From Cryptomeria japonica (Eukaryota; Streptophyta; Pinopsida; Cupressales; Cupressaceae): a stretch of DNA of 64,000 nucleotides. The notes under the pieces are model-generated. The model was not told the DNA's origin and did not search any database. It saw only the letters and a list, made by a program, of their open reading frames with translations. The DNA is taken from positions 256,417,533 to 256,481,532 of the forward strand of contig NC_081410.1 in assembly GCF_030272615.1 (NCBI RefSeq), given 5' to 3'. Positions 46,093 to 57,109 of this stretch are shown piece by piece. The translations under genes and the position numbers were made by a program. The number at the start of each line of letters is the position of its first letter. Position 1 is the first letter of the stretch.

Positions 46093-46579
46093 GAACTAGG
46101 TGTTAGACCAAGATGTGAGAAACTAGATGAAGAATGAAAAAGTATGGAAGACCAAGAGTTGTATGGAGTGTAAGTGAATCTTGAGGTGTACTTGCAATAT
46201 CCAAAGTGTAAGACCAAGTATGTAAGTAGTAGAGTAGGTGTGACTTCCAAAGAGAGGATAGTTTCTCTTGATGAGGTAAGCTGACCTTGACTCTAAGTAA
46301 GACCAAATGAGACCCAAAGGTAAGAAACCTTGATGAGGGACCACTTAGCAAAGTGTAGTTGTATGTAGTATGTTGACAAAGTATGATGAGGACAAGCAAG
46401 TGACCTTTTGACTCAAGTTTAGACAAGTATGAATGTAAAATGAGATGTGAAGCAATGATGGACTTTGTGAGACCCAGAACAGGTTGAATGCTAGATGAAA
46501 CCTGAAGAAACAACCTAGGAAGCTCAAGTATGCCGAAACTGATTTTCTTTGTTTGCTTGACTGTTAAAGTTTTCAAATC

Positions 46580-46765
46580 CTGACACAGACGCCTCTGTAT
46601 ACTTCACAGACGCGCTTATCTGACACAGACGCCTCTCTGTTTGACACAGACGCCTCTCTGTTTGACACAGACGCTGATAAAAACACAGACGCTATTCTGT
46701 ACTTCACAGACGTGCTTATCTGACATAGACGCGATTTAAATAGACACAGACACGTTTCTGTAACC
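46580..46765 (-). repeat. GCGTCTGTGT array in the gag leader (proximal)
   Basis: About nine copies, seen on the plus strand as ACACAGACGC, with two adjacent identical units of CAGACGCCTCTCTGTTTGAC near 46630-46670. Read in gag sense the motif is GCGTCTGTGT, the same as in the PMD intron. Confidence 0.85.
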
Positions 46766-47954
46766 TTAGTGCAATTTTTCCTATCTGTGAAGTTGTTTTG
46801 TTGTGACCAAATCTGATTTTTCGACTGTTTTTCATGACAAGAGGACACAGTGTTGATGACTCAATGTTTGCAAACTGTTTAGACTCCAAAAGTGTGTTGT
46901 TTGATGTAAAAAGTTTTTGCATACACTTGAAGACACAAAAGACACAATGTTTTGCTATTTTGTCTTGAATGTTTGAGTGTTTAGCATAAGACAAGCACAA
47001 ATCTTAGGGCTGGCCAAGACAATAGTTGTTGATCCCACATAGGGTTTTACCCCCGAGGCTACGCTATTCAGAGCGGATACTTAGATGCTTGACCTCACTA
47101 GCTCCACCCTCAGCACTCACTTCTCGGGTCAGCCAAGCATCAGTCCCCATGAAAACTCCCCATGGTGAACTTTGTATCTCTACTAAGAACCGTATGTGTG
47201 TGGGCCGCTACCAGAGGTCCGACCTCCTGCCTCAACAACTAGAAGGATTTGGGCATCTAAAACAAAGAGGTGCTAGTAAGGGCATCCGCTCATGTGGCCA
47301 TACATGCGGCACTTTCAGCTCTGTAAATACAGAAGGCTCCCAGCCGGTAGAGGTTACGCCCTACAAATGATCAAATAAATTTGATCAAACGGGTTTATGG
47401 GGAGACATAGTGTCGGTATGAACTAATCAGCACACGTTATTCATAGTTTTCACCATGAATACATTTGATTATAGTGGTTTGGATGAGGTGGGTTTTCCTC
47501 GCTACCACTTGGGTCATTCTCTTCTCACTAGTAGTCCTAATGACCACACGGGAAGACAGGCCCTCTAAAGATTAAACAAAAAGAGCCTATTGCTCAAGAC
47601 ACAAAAGACAATGATTCAGTTTTAGTGCACCAATTGAAGTGTTTGCTAAGCTATGAAAAACAAGGCACACAACAAAATTACAAAACCCTAGCCAAGGCCC
47701 TGCAACAAAATTGTTAGTAGTTTGGGTTGTTTCAAATGATCACCCCTTCCTGCAAGCACACAAGTTAGGTAAATTTTTAGAAAACCCAAAAGACTTTGTG
47801 AAAAGGGGCCTTCAACAAAAACGTTTTTGCCTCCAAAGCAAGCTGCACAAACCAGGTTAGCTAGATCTGCAAGGGTTAGTCAAAAATAAACCAGATCTGA
47901 AACCCTAAGTACAAAATCCAAAAACCCGAATCTCAGAAAAATTGAAATTGCAAA

Positions 47955-48215
47955 ACAGAAAGCACAAACGCCTCTATACCAGACACAGACGCATCTGTAT
48001 GACACAGACGTGGTTCTGTTATGCACAGATGAGCTTAGAGATCACAGACGCTGTTAAATGACGCAGACACGGTCCGATGCAGCTCAGACGCGGTTAGGAG
48101 TCACAGACGCACATTTTGGAAACCTGCAAAAATAAAAATTGACAGAAACACAGACGCAATTCCCTCTATCGCAGACGCTTCTGAAACACAAAAACGCGAT
48201 CCGAACACTCGCAGA
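47955..48215 (-). repeat. GCGTCTGTGT array in the gag leader (distal)
   Basis: About 12 more diverged copies (ACACAGACGC, CACAGACGCTG, CTCAGACGCGG and similar), 18 to 30 bases apart, starting about 115 bases from the 5' LTR. Confidence 0.8.
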
Positions 48216-48310
48216 TGCGAAAAAAACCTAAAATATCATCGAAATTGTCCGATCTGCAACTTCAAAAATGCAAAATCTGCAACAAAATTGTTAAATGCAA
48301 AGGGACAAGG

Positions 48311-48328
48311 GTCCCACCGGGCGTGCCA
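48311..48328 (-). promoter_or_regulatory. Primer-binding site of the young gypsy element
   Basis: On the minus strand TGGCACGCCCGGTGGGAC begins three bases inside the 5' LTR. It opens TGG as all tRNA-primed sites do. I do not assign the tRNA. Confidence 0.75.
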
Positions 48329-48331
48329 AAA

Positions 48332-49091
48332 TGTATATGGTGAAAATGGATAACAATAATAACAAAATTGAAAGGCTAAATGAATTCAACCACCAAACCC
48401 TAGCCTAACAATCAACAAAGATCCACCATAACATATGAAGATTACCTAAGACAATGCAAATAACTCAAAATCATAAAGATTATACCATCACATGTCCAAT
48501 AGGGTTTTGATCTCCATTCTTCCTATCTCCATTGATCTTGCTTGATATATTTGCTCTCAGATTTTATGTGCACAAGAGCTCAACAAAGAACGGAATGTGG
48601 TTGCAAGTAGGATCGTAGTGTAGTCAATTGATCAAGTAGTTAGGGTTTGACAATGAAGAAAGCATCTCCTTAAATAGAAGACACAATAAGAAATGGAGGG
48701 TTAAGATTGAGAGGTGTAAAAAGGAGGTCGGCTAGGATTAGAGGGTAGGTAAAGGAAATAATAAAATAATGAAAGGGGTAGGTAGTGTATGAATTAAGAG
48801 ATGAATGACATGTGTCATGGGTAGAAAAGGTTAATGAATTAATTAAATAAATAAAGATTTATTTAATTAATAGAAGTAGGACAATTAAATAAATAAAATA
48901 TTTATTTAATTTAGGAAAAGGATAATTTAAATAAATAAATGTATTTATTTAAATGAGAAATAAGGCTAGAAGAGGATAAATGAATTAATTAAATAAATAA
49001 AGATTTATTTAATTAATAGAAGAATTAGGTTTAGATAATTAAATAAATAAAATATTTATTTAATTAGACATGACAATTTTGGGTGTCTACA
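48332..49091 (-). repeat. 5' LTR of the young gypsy element
   Basis: 760 bp, same length as its partner. I see two differences from 33420-34179 (AATTAAC/AATCAAC and ATCACAAAG/ATCATAAAG), both C/T. The near identity dates the insertion as recent relative to the surrounding elements. Confidence 0.97.
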
Positions 49092-49096
49092 ACTCC
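49092..49096. repeat. Target site duplication ACTCC (right)
   Basis: Partner of 33415-33419. Confidence 0.96.
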
Positions 49097-50985
49097 TACA
49101 TTCATAACTCTTGTGACCAAACTCATTGCAAATATAACATGTGACATTTGTACTTTTTAATGCAGCAAATGAGTTTCTACTCTCAAAAGTAGGTTTTAAA
49201 TTCATGTTCCTACAATCTGCCATTTTATGACCAAATTTATTACACCGGTGACAATAACCATGGAAATTTGGAACATACCGGTTAGGTTGTCTAGAGTCCG
49301 TGAACGACTGCCTCACTGGTGATCTTCCTTTCATGCTACTAACTCTTGTTAATCCTTCATGATCAACACTTTCATTTCTCCTTGAATCTACATGTTGGTA
49401 CATTGAGTAAGGTCTCTGGTTCATTGATTGAGTAAACTGGTTTGTGTGGCGGTTTCTAGCAGCATCTGCATCTGTCTTCTTGTCGGTCTCCTCGCTCACA
49501 ATGAATGTATTCCTCTCTTCACCTTCATTTAAGGAGGTGAATTGTATCTCCTTACCAGATGTGTCTTTGTTGTTTGAACTTTGTCCTTCTTGAAAACCTA
49601 AGCCATCGGTATCTTTAGATTGCTTCTATTTGCTTAGCATCTTATCCAGGGCTTCAGTGTTGCCTTCATATTTCCTTCTCAAATTTATCTCTTCCTGACT
49701 TTTCTCTATTTCCTTCCGGAGCTTCACTATTTCCACTTCCAGATTTTGATGCTCCTTTTCCTTTTCACTTAGACCGGTACTAGTAACTTCATAGATCCTT
49801 TTGGCTTCTTATAGTTGGAGTTTTAGATCTGCAATAGTTCTCTTGGACTCTTCAAGAAATTGCTCCAACAACTCTTGTTCTTCAGTTACAACCCTTTTTA
49901 CCTTCGTCAAATCTCTTCTTGTTTTCTTTAGCTCATCCAAGGCACTAATGAGCTTTGCTTCAAGATCTACTTCTCCTTCTTGCTCTTCCTCTTCTTCTTC
50001 AGGTACCGAAACCTCTTGAGCATGAAAAGGTTTTCTCTGACTTCATCTTTACTACAATAGTCATCTGAAGCACTTTCCTTGTCTGTGGTATCATTTTCAT
50101 GTGTGTAAAGACTACTCTACTTCTGGTAGCCTCTTCTACCATGCTGGTAGACATTCTTCTTTCTGTCCTTATTGTATGATTTGCTACCACTTGAATGATT
50201 ATCTTCATTTTTATCACCATAGGGACATTTAGCAGCAAAATGTCCAATCTTTCCATAGTTGAAACATTTGAAAGGCAGCTTGCCTTTGTATTTGCTTGAA
50301 CCCATCTTGAGTCTTCTAACAAATTTTTCCATGATGTCATCAGAGTTCACCGGTTGCATCATGAGAAGATTCTTCCTTTCCTTTTCTTGATGTTTTGAAT
50401 GCAGTTTCTTTCTTCACAGCATCAGTACCAGCAATCCTCATCTCATAAGCAGTTAGGGAACCATACAACTCATCCATTGTAAAGAATTTCAGAACTTTTT
50501 CTTATTCTATTGTTGAGACCTTTGTGTCATACTTAGATGTAAGAGATCTAAGTACTTTCTTCACTACCATCTCATCTTTTATTTCTTCTCCAAACCCTCT
50601 AATGGTGTTTGTTGTTTCATCAATCCTTTGGAGATAGTCAACAATCTTCTCTTCATCTCTCATTTTCAAACCTTCAAGTTGTGCTCTCAATGTCTGTAAC
50701 TTGGCTTCCTTGACTTTAGCATCGTCTTCAAATATCTTCTGCAACTTATCCCAAGTTTCTTGGCAGAGGAGCAATGCATGACTTTAACAAACTCATTATC
50801 AGATAACCCACTAAGAATGACATTTTTAGCTTTAGCATTGTTCTCATATTCCTTCTTAGAATCTGGATCAGTAGGGGGATTATTAGGGACTATATATATC
50901 CATTCACAACCAACATCCATACCTCACAACCTAGAGAGGACAAATAGGTTTCCATTCTTCTACTCCAAAATGCATAGTTGACACC
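49097..50985 (-). pseudogene. Copia gag (host element)
   Basis: Right to left: a gag N-terminal block (AKNVILSGLSDNEFVKVMHC), a shift near 50765, then ETWDKLQKIFEDDAKVKEAK with LRAQLEGLKMRDEEKI and YLQRIDETTNTIRGFGEEI, typical of the UBN2 gag domain. Further on are the zinc knuckle CFNYGKIGHFAAKC (second Cys replaced by Tyr), a charged helical stretch (about 50000-49600) and two more knuckles (CHRCNKFGHKMADC, CYICNEFGHKSYEC) at 49270-49110. A fourth knuckle lies across the gypsy insertion at about 33350. Gag would coat and package the element RNA. Several stops make it inactive. Confidence 0.9.
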
Positions 50986-51092
50986 ATTAAACATAGGGGC
51001 TTTTGAGGAGGTAGATTAATTTCTTGCCATTATGAATACTTGACAAGATCTACCCAAGCTAGAGAACGCTTTTGACAAAATAGAGTACCTAT

Positions 51093-51104
51093 GCTCTAAT
51101 ACCA
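51093..51104 (-). promoter_or_regulatory. Primer-binding site of the host copia element
   Basis: Minus reading TGGTATTAGAGC, one base different from the usual initiator-Met site TGGTATCAGAGC, two bases inside the 5' LTR. Confidence 0.88.
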
Positions 51105-51106
51105 AT

Positions 51107-52790
51107 TGTTGGACATAATGGACACTAAGAGGGGGGTGAATAAGTTATTTAAACAATTTTTATTCAACAGGGAGATACCAATAATATATAAAACAAACTG
51201 AATGCTAACCGGTAGCTCAAACAGTGCAAACAGGTTCTATGAAAGGACTTTCTAAAACATTAACATAACACATGCGCAAGAATGCATCACACAACACCAG
51301 ATATATATGAGGAAAACCCAATGTGGGAAAAACCTCAGTGAGAATAGTTGCTGGAGATCTTCTGCTCCAATCCAATCTCACAATATAAATGATCTGATTA
51401 CAATTTTAGGGCACCAACCCAAGGAGCACCAACCCCTGATCAATTTATAGGCTATAACCTGAAGGAGCTATAACCCCTACACTAAGCTCCAACTTAGTGA
51501 AAACAATATAAAACTTAGTTATACAAATGAAATCACTCTTGCAAATGAAGTTTTACAACCTTACAATATTTTGCTCTGCCGGTTTCAACCTTACCGGTTT
51601 GTATTCTCTCCATCCACTCTGTAACTTTGCTTTGTTGATAACTTTTCTAAGTCCCCTCTCACAATGTCTTCACCCTTCAACTCACACTTGATCACTCTTT
51701 ATCAGGTACAAATTTTGTTGGTTTGTCACCTTTGTGTTTTATGCTCACTTCACCGGTTTGTTCCTTACACCGGTTTATCTTGCTTCTCCTTACCAGTCTA
51801 GTCTTCACTCATAAACACTTCAAGTGTTTATCTCTTCGACTCTCAAACATCAATTTCACAGTTGTCTTCTCTTCACAGCAGCAATAATCATAGTCTCAAG
51901 TCATCATATTTAAACTTGAGCTTTCCTGCCAAGAATCAATTCAAATTAAGGGTGGTTAGGGTTTCTTTCATCCGACCAAATCTGCATCAGATCTGATCCA
52001 ATCTGCCTTGGATCGATCACTTGCATTGAAGGAATGCATATGTACATGTTTTCCATTATGGAATGCATATTTACTAAAGATAGCAATCCCAACCATTATT
52101 TTTGGCCTTGAAATCTATTGACTCAAGTATGACCCAACTATTTCCTTCAAGAGGTCCTCTTGCAGTCTGATTTATTTGCTTCGATCCAGGCACCAACAAC
52201 TCCCTAGTCTTTCTCTATCATTCTTTCTTCCTTGAGCCACATCAATTTGTTATCATCCCCTGATTTGTGGTTGTTTCATTAATGTCGAGTAGATGTTTCA
52301 ACAACCATGTTGATGGAAGCTTCACGGACCTCTACATGCATGCCACCTTGACTCCACATGGCATCACATCAGTCATACACTCAGCACTGACACAAGGTCG
52401 GTTTACACTTGAACATTCAGAAAACTCATACCGGTGAGACCTACTCCTCTTACTAATCGGTGGTGCACACTACACCGGTAGCACATCTTCACCTCCGGTG
52501 GTTTTTTATAACCTTAACATTCTACCTCTTCATCATAACTAGGCAACCAACCTCCAAATTGGTTTATGGTCTATCGGTTATCACTCAACATGCAAACACA
52601 CAGATGCATCTCACCTCATACCAGTGAAGTCACTAATAATCTCAATAACCACTTGTCTTCCACCATACCGGTTGATAGGCCTTGATGTTAATCCTCCTTA
52701 TGCCGGTTCAATCTTCTTTATACCAGGTTGTCATACTTTTACCGAAAGCCTGCAATACCAGTTGACATCAATGATAGCTCGATGCCAACA
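51107..52790 (-). repeat. 5' LTR of the host copia element
   Basis: Plus reading starts TGTTGGACATAATGGACAC and ends CGATGCCAACA, followed by the ACTCA duplication. It pairs with 20217-21918. Confidence 0.95.
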
Positions 52791-52795
52791 ACTCA

Positions 52796-53350
52796 TTGTG
52801 CAAATTGTTTCTTTGTGGGTCATTGTGATTATCAGGATTGAAGATGATAAGTTTGATCAATGGCTCGAGCATGGTACAGTTCCAGTTTTCATCAGAAATA
52901 TTTCTCATGGTTCTACATGGGACATGGATAATCACCAGATGTTGTAGTTTGAATAGGCTCGATTGAGTTCCTTGCATCATCTGGAGGCTAGGTAGCTCAG
53001 GTTGAACCTTTGCACTAGTGAGGAGGAGTAGATTTGATGACATATCTCCCACCCACATAAGGATCAGTTCTTGGATGGTCATGTGGAGGTGTGGATGGAG
53101 GGTCAGCTTGGCTGGGTTGTTTGGGTCCCAACTTTGGGTGACACAAGCAATCCGGATGGCTTCATATTTTGACATATTTCTACTGATAATGTTCTATTTT
53201 GAATATCTAGTTCTTTTGTTGCCCTTGGTGGGTTGATGATGTATTGATCATAGATATGCTCTGATGTTTTGATACTCTCCTTATCTGGGCTCTGATATGT
53301 ATGATCTCTACATTTTGATGCATTATCTTTAATTCAAAAAGTTAATAAAA
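52796..53350 (+). pseudogene. L1-type LINE ORF2 end and 3' UTR, right half
   Basis: Joining 20216 to 52796 (one copy of ACTCA removed) restores a continuous LINE frame. Here it continues with VQIVSLWVIVIIRIEDDKF and FIRNISHGSTWDMDNHQML to a stop at about 52947. Downstream is untranslated sequence ending in AATTCAAAAAGTTAATAAAACC near 53340, a plausible LINE end. Regarding this as a separate ORF would be wrong. Confidence 0.8.
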
Positions 53351-55840
53351 CCTTCAACAATAGTTTACAATTTGACCCATACAAAAGATTCTAGTATTTA
53401 TGCCAATTATAGGGCTAATTTGATTAAAAAACAATAATGATGTGACTAAACTTATACATATTAAAAAAAGAAAAAATACTAAACAATAGGCCGTCTTTTG
53501 CGAAAGGCATGGCAACAAATATATATATAATAAAATGTTTATATATTTCAAAAATCCAGGTTCTTACAGTGCCCTCCACTTTATGAATTTTTGATGTGAA
53601 ACAACAAATCTTGCCACAACAACCATATCACAGATCCCGGGTCGCATTTGATTTGAATCAACTTAATAATTAGGTTAGATTCTATGCAAAACATAAATTT
53701 GAATTATAATAAACTTCTTTGATTTACCATTTACACTCTTAACATTCTAATATTTCTAATCCAAATTAACAAATTCAATATTTAAATTTTTTTTATGAAA
53801 ACACCTCCACACACAACCAAACAATCTTTTATAATTCACTTCCAACTTAACCATTTCAATTAGTAATTAACCATAAGAAACAATACTAAAATTCAAGTTA
53901 CCCATAAAATAAAATCAATTTTAATATGACCCTTAAAATAAAAATAATTAATATAACTATAAACAATATTACTACTCACCAAAGGTTAAGGAAGATATGG
54001 TTGCTCCCAATAATTATCCCGATCACGAGATTGGGAAATTGCTCCCTACTTTTTTCACAATACTTATTTGGATTCTTTTGCAACACCCACTCTAAAATTA
54101 TTAAAAAACAAAACAATAGTCCTTCAAGATTGAAAAAAAAAAAAAAAAAAAAAGCAAAAAAGTACTATTTTCCAAAGGGAAAAAGTTAACCATCTTAGAT
54201 AGGAAGATAAAATGAGTTCCCACAAGTAGATGGAAAAAGGGAGCAATATGATTATGATGGTAAGATAAATAAAATACAAAAATGAATGCCTCTGAATGCT
54301 CACAAATGTCCACTTCTTGAAAGACAAGAATCTATCCTTGATCTGAATTATGGTTTCGGATGACAACACTTAAGTGAGAACCTACGGTATTGTGGATGAA
54401 CAAGATAACACAGAATTGAAGCAAGCCAAAAAGTGATCTATTCCATTAAAAAATCCAACATATAGTAGTTCATGAGATTCCAAGGGTCACAAAAACCCCT
54501 TGAGAATCGAAACCCAATAGTCACATTTGTTTATTACATAATAAAATCTAAAACTACAAAAATTTCAAAAAACTATATGAAATTTTGTCCTAACTTTAAC
54601 TTGGCATAACTTTCTGCTCGGGACTCAAAATTACGAGCCATTTAACTCATTGGAAAGGTCTCCAAGAGTTAGAAGTGAAATCCTAAAAAGGACAGGCCAA
54701 ACTTTCAAGGGCTGAAAATTCCCCTAAGGCCTTAAAAAATGACAATTACTAACATATAGAAAAACTAAAAAAAAATATATAAAAATATTTCAAATTTTAT
54801 TCTGATCAATCCTACACCATTATACAAAAGGCCCACAAACCACCCTCCTAGTACAATTAACAATGCCAACTTGCCTTCATTGAATATCAATCTATCCATC
54901 ATGGTCCATTAGATTATAAGTTTACATAAAATTAAGCTCACCACTTTCTAAAAACAAACAACTTAAAGACTAAATCTTAAGCTCCTTTTTTAGGATTTAA
55001 AATAAATCATAAGAGCAGGGTTTTAATTAGTTCCAGGGAACGTTATTATGAAGATCGACATTAACTACAATGATTATAGATATATTTATATATGCATGTA
55101 TGCATATGTATATTCAAAATATAATAATAATAGTTTAAAATAAATATTATATTTATATATGTTCATATTTGTATATACATGTATATTTTTATATTTAATA
55201 TAAATGTATTTAAGTATGAATACAACATCATATTGACAAACATCACATAATGTAATTATAATCTTAAAGACAATAAAGATGATCTCTTATACATAATGAT
55301 TACAAAAGCATTATGAAATGTTAATTTCTTGTTTGGTGTTACCATATATCATCAAGTACTAAAAAGCATTGCAAGTACATGAGTTATCTCATCCTTGCTA
55401 AAAAAATGTTGAAACTTAGCATTATAGTAATCATTCCAACATATATAAAGTTAATTCAACTAAAATATTGATTCAAAAGAATAATTGTACTTGATAAATT
55501 CCAATTTTCACTTTCTTGCATATACAAAATGCCGCAAAAGATAGGTAGCAACAAAACATGTATTATAATCAAACCACATTATAACAACTTCAAAAGTCCT
55601 TCTAGTAGGCCATAGACACTTTGTTGAAGAAATATTTTAATAAATGCATTATTTTCATTTCTATAGGATTGAACTAGAAGGTGATGTTAAATTTTGATAA
55701 TTCTTTCTTTATAAGATGTCTTTAGGAGTCTTTGCAACAAGAAAGGGATCTAATAGTGCTTCTCCTTTTATAGATGAATGATTACTATATACACCAAGGG
55801 TATGAGGAGGATTATTCTATAACTGAATGTAAATCTATTG
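53351..55840. other. AT-rich DNA with a 21-base poly-A tract
   Basis: No recognisable gene. A run of 21 A at 54133-54153 could be the 3' tail of a retroposed sequence on the plus strand. 54590-54700 holds a more structured stretch (CTTGGCATAACTTTCTGCTCGGG), perhaps part of an old repeat. From 55060 TATATA- and ATATTT-rich words dominate. Confidence 0.45.
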
Positions 55841-55849
55841 ATTTTTTCT

Positions 55850-56680
55850 AGGGATTTGAGAACCCTTATATAGAAGGGCTTACATCTATATTGTTGAATT
55901 TATCCACAATCAATCCTATCACAGAAGATATGAACTTTGGATTAAGAGTAGGAAATTTTCTTTGTTCCAATGTGAATGATAACTTTTTATATTTTGAGGA
56001 TATCAAAAAATATTGAGTATACTTGTTGCTAATGGATATTTCTTTTTGGTTCTCGCTTGAATGGTGGATCAAATTTTTTTTAAGGAATCCCTTTTCTTTC
56101 ATAACCAATCAAGCCAATATATTTAACCCTGATACCTAAGGTTCAATCTTGTGGAAGAGATGCCTTCTAACATTCTCATTTGGATTTTCCTACTTAGACT
56201 TCCAATGGAGTTTTGGAGGTTAGGTATTTCATAATCTATAGTGGTTGTGATTGGGAAACTAGTAGGTCCTTCTCTCCAAACCCTTGGTAGGAAGTTTGTT
56301 ACGTTTGCTCATCTTTGTGTTGAAGTTGATTTGAACAATATTTTCCTTAATTCATTGGAGATCAAATTGATTGATATGTTTTGGATCCACCAAATAAACT
56401 ATGTGTCACTTCTCTTTCATTGTTGCATGTGTCATGAATATGATCATTTATAGATAAATTATTAAAAAATGGACCCTCATTCTTCTCTTCCTAATCATGA
56501 TATACAAGATGCTAATACAAAAGCAAAGGGAAAGACTCCTATTCAATCCAAGGTGCCTAATTCAGATGGATTCATGTTTGTCAAGTCTTGTCCAAGAATT
56601 AAGTTGGCTAATTATCGAAACATAGTAGTTTTGAAAGGAATTTTTGGTAATAGATTTGATGTGCTATTTTTTTAAGATCT
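55850..56680 (+). pseudogene. L1-type LINE ORF1 remnant (DUF4283-like, zinc region)
   Basis: The block IWIFLLRLPMEFW followed by VVIGKLVGPSLQTLG and FAHLCVEVDLNN matches the ORF1 region of plant L1 elements (DUF4283-type). It is followed by CCMCHEYDHL, a decayed zinc knuckle. A second short open piece begins at 56469 (MDPHSSLPNHD). Stops and shifts are frequent. ORF2 follows in the same direction. Confidence 0.7.
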
Positions 56681-57109
56681 GGACTCAATGTAGTAGGAAT
56701 TTAGTAAAGTTGGCTATGACACAAATCTCCTTGCCCTAGGTGCTAATTCCTCTCTAAATATTTCTTTTGAATTTAAAAATTCTTTTAAAGAGCTGAAAAT
56801 TCTTGATACTGCTCATTTGGGGAATAAGGAAAATCCTCAAGAGGATTTTTAAATTCATAGCAAATTAATTGACTGTGCTCCCTTGACAAAAAATCAAATA
56901 GAGATAAATAGGGATGAGATCATGCTAGATATCGTACAAAATATTGAGACCAAGGATGAAGTCAAAATACATTAAGAAGTGGGGTAAAAAGAAAGAAGTA
57001 ATAGTAGGATGAAAGAAGGATTGAGAAAAAATCAAATTGATAGGAGAGTCTTTGGTTGAATTTGGTGTTATGAAGACATTATATTATGGCTTTTCTACTC
57101 CCCTGAAAT

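Larger units (their letters stand above)
46093..48310 (-). other. Leader of the young gypsy element, with motif arrays
   Basis: The 2.2-kb untranslated leader between primer-binding site and gag. It includes two arrays (listed separately) and a more complex GC-moderate central part (47000-47400) with no open frame that I can link to a protein. Plus-strand open frames here look accidental. Confidence 0.6.
33420..49091 (-). mobile_element. Young Tat-type Ty3/gypsy element with an antisense PMD gene
   Basis: A 15,672-bp element. Its 760-bp LTRs (33420-34179 and 48332-49091) show two differences by my reading, both C/T, and it is flanked by perfect ACTCC duplications. In minus orientation it holds: LTR, primer-binding site, a 2.2-kb leader with repeat arrays, gag-protease-RT, a remnant second RNase H, integrase, then 4.8 kb that carries a PMD gene on the opposite strand, polypurine tract and LTR. 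The Tat assignment rests on the RT/integrase wording, the CxxH-type gag finger and the second, archaeal-type RNase H remnant after RT. It is nested in gag of the host copia. Confidence 0.96.
20217..52790 (-). mobile_element. Ty1/copia retrotransposon (host of two nested insertions)
   Basis: Both LTRs are present (20217-21918 and 51107-52790) and are flanked by perfect ACTCA duplications at 20212-20216 and 52791-52795. The primer-binding site is at 51093, the polypurine tract at 21919. Removing the two nested elements leaves about 8.9 kb with gag, protease, integrase, reverse transcriptase and RNase H in copia order. The LTRs differ at roughly one site in eight to ten by eye, so the insertion is old. 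It split an L1 LINE open frame. Confidence 0.95.

Noticed and set aside
49056-49499. Copia gag frame running into the gypsy LTR as one protein
   Set aside because: The last residues are encoded by LTR sequence after the insertion point at 49092; it is a chance fusion.
54133-54153. Poly-A tract as proof of a processed pseudogene
   Set aside because: No coding homology upstream and no clear target duplication; recorded only as a tract.
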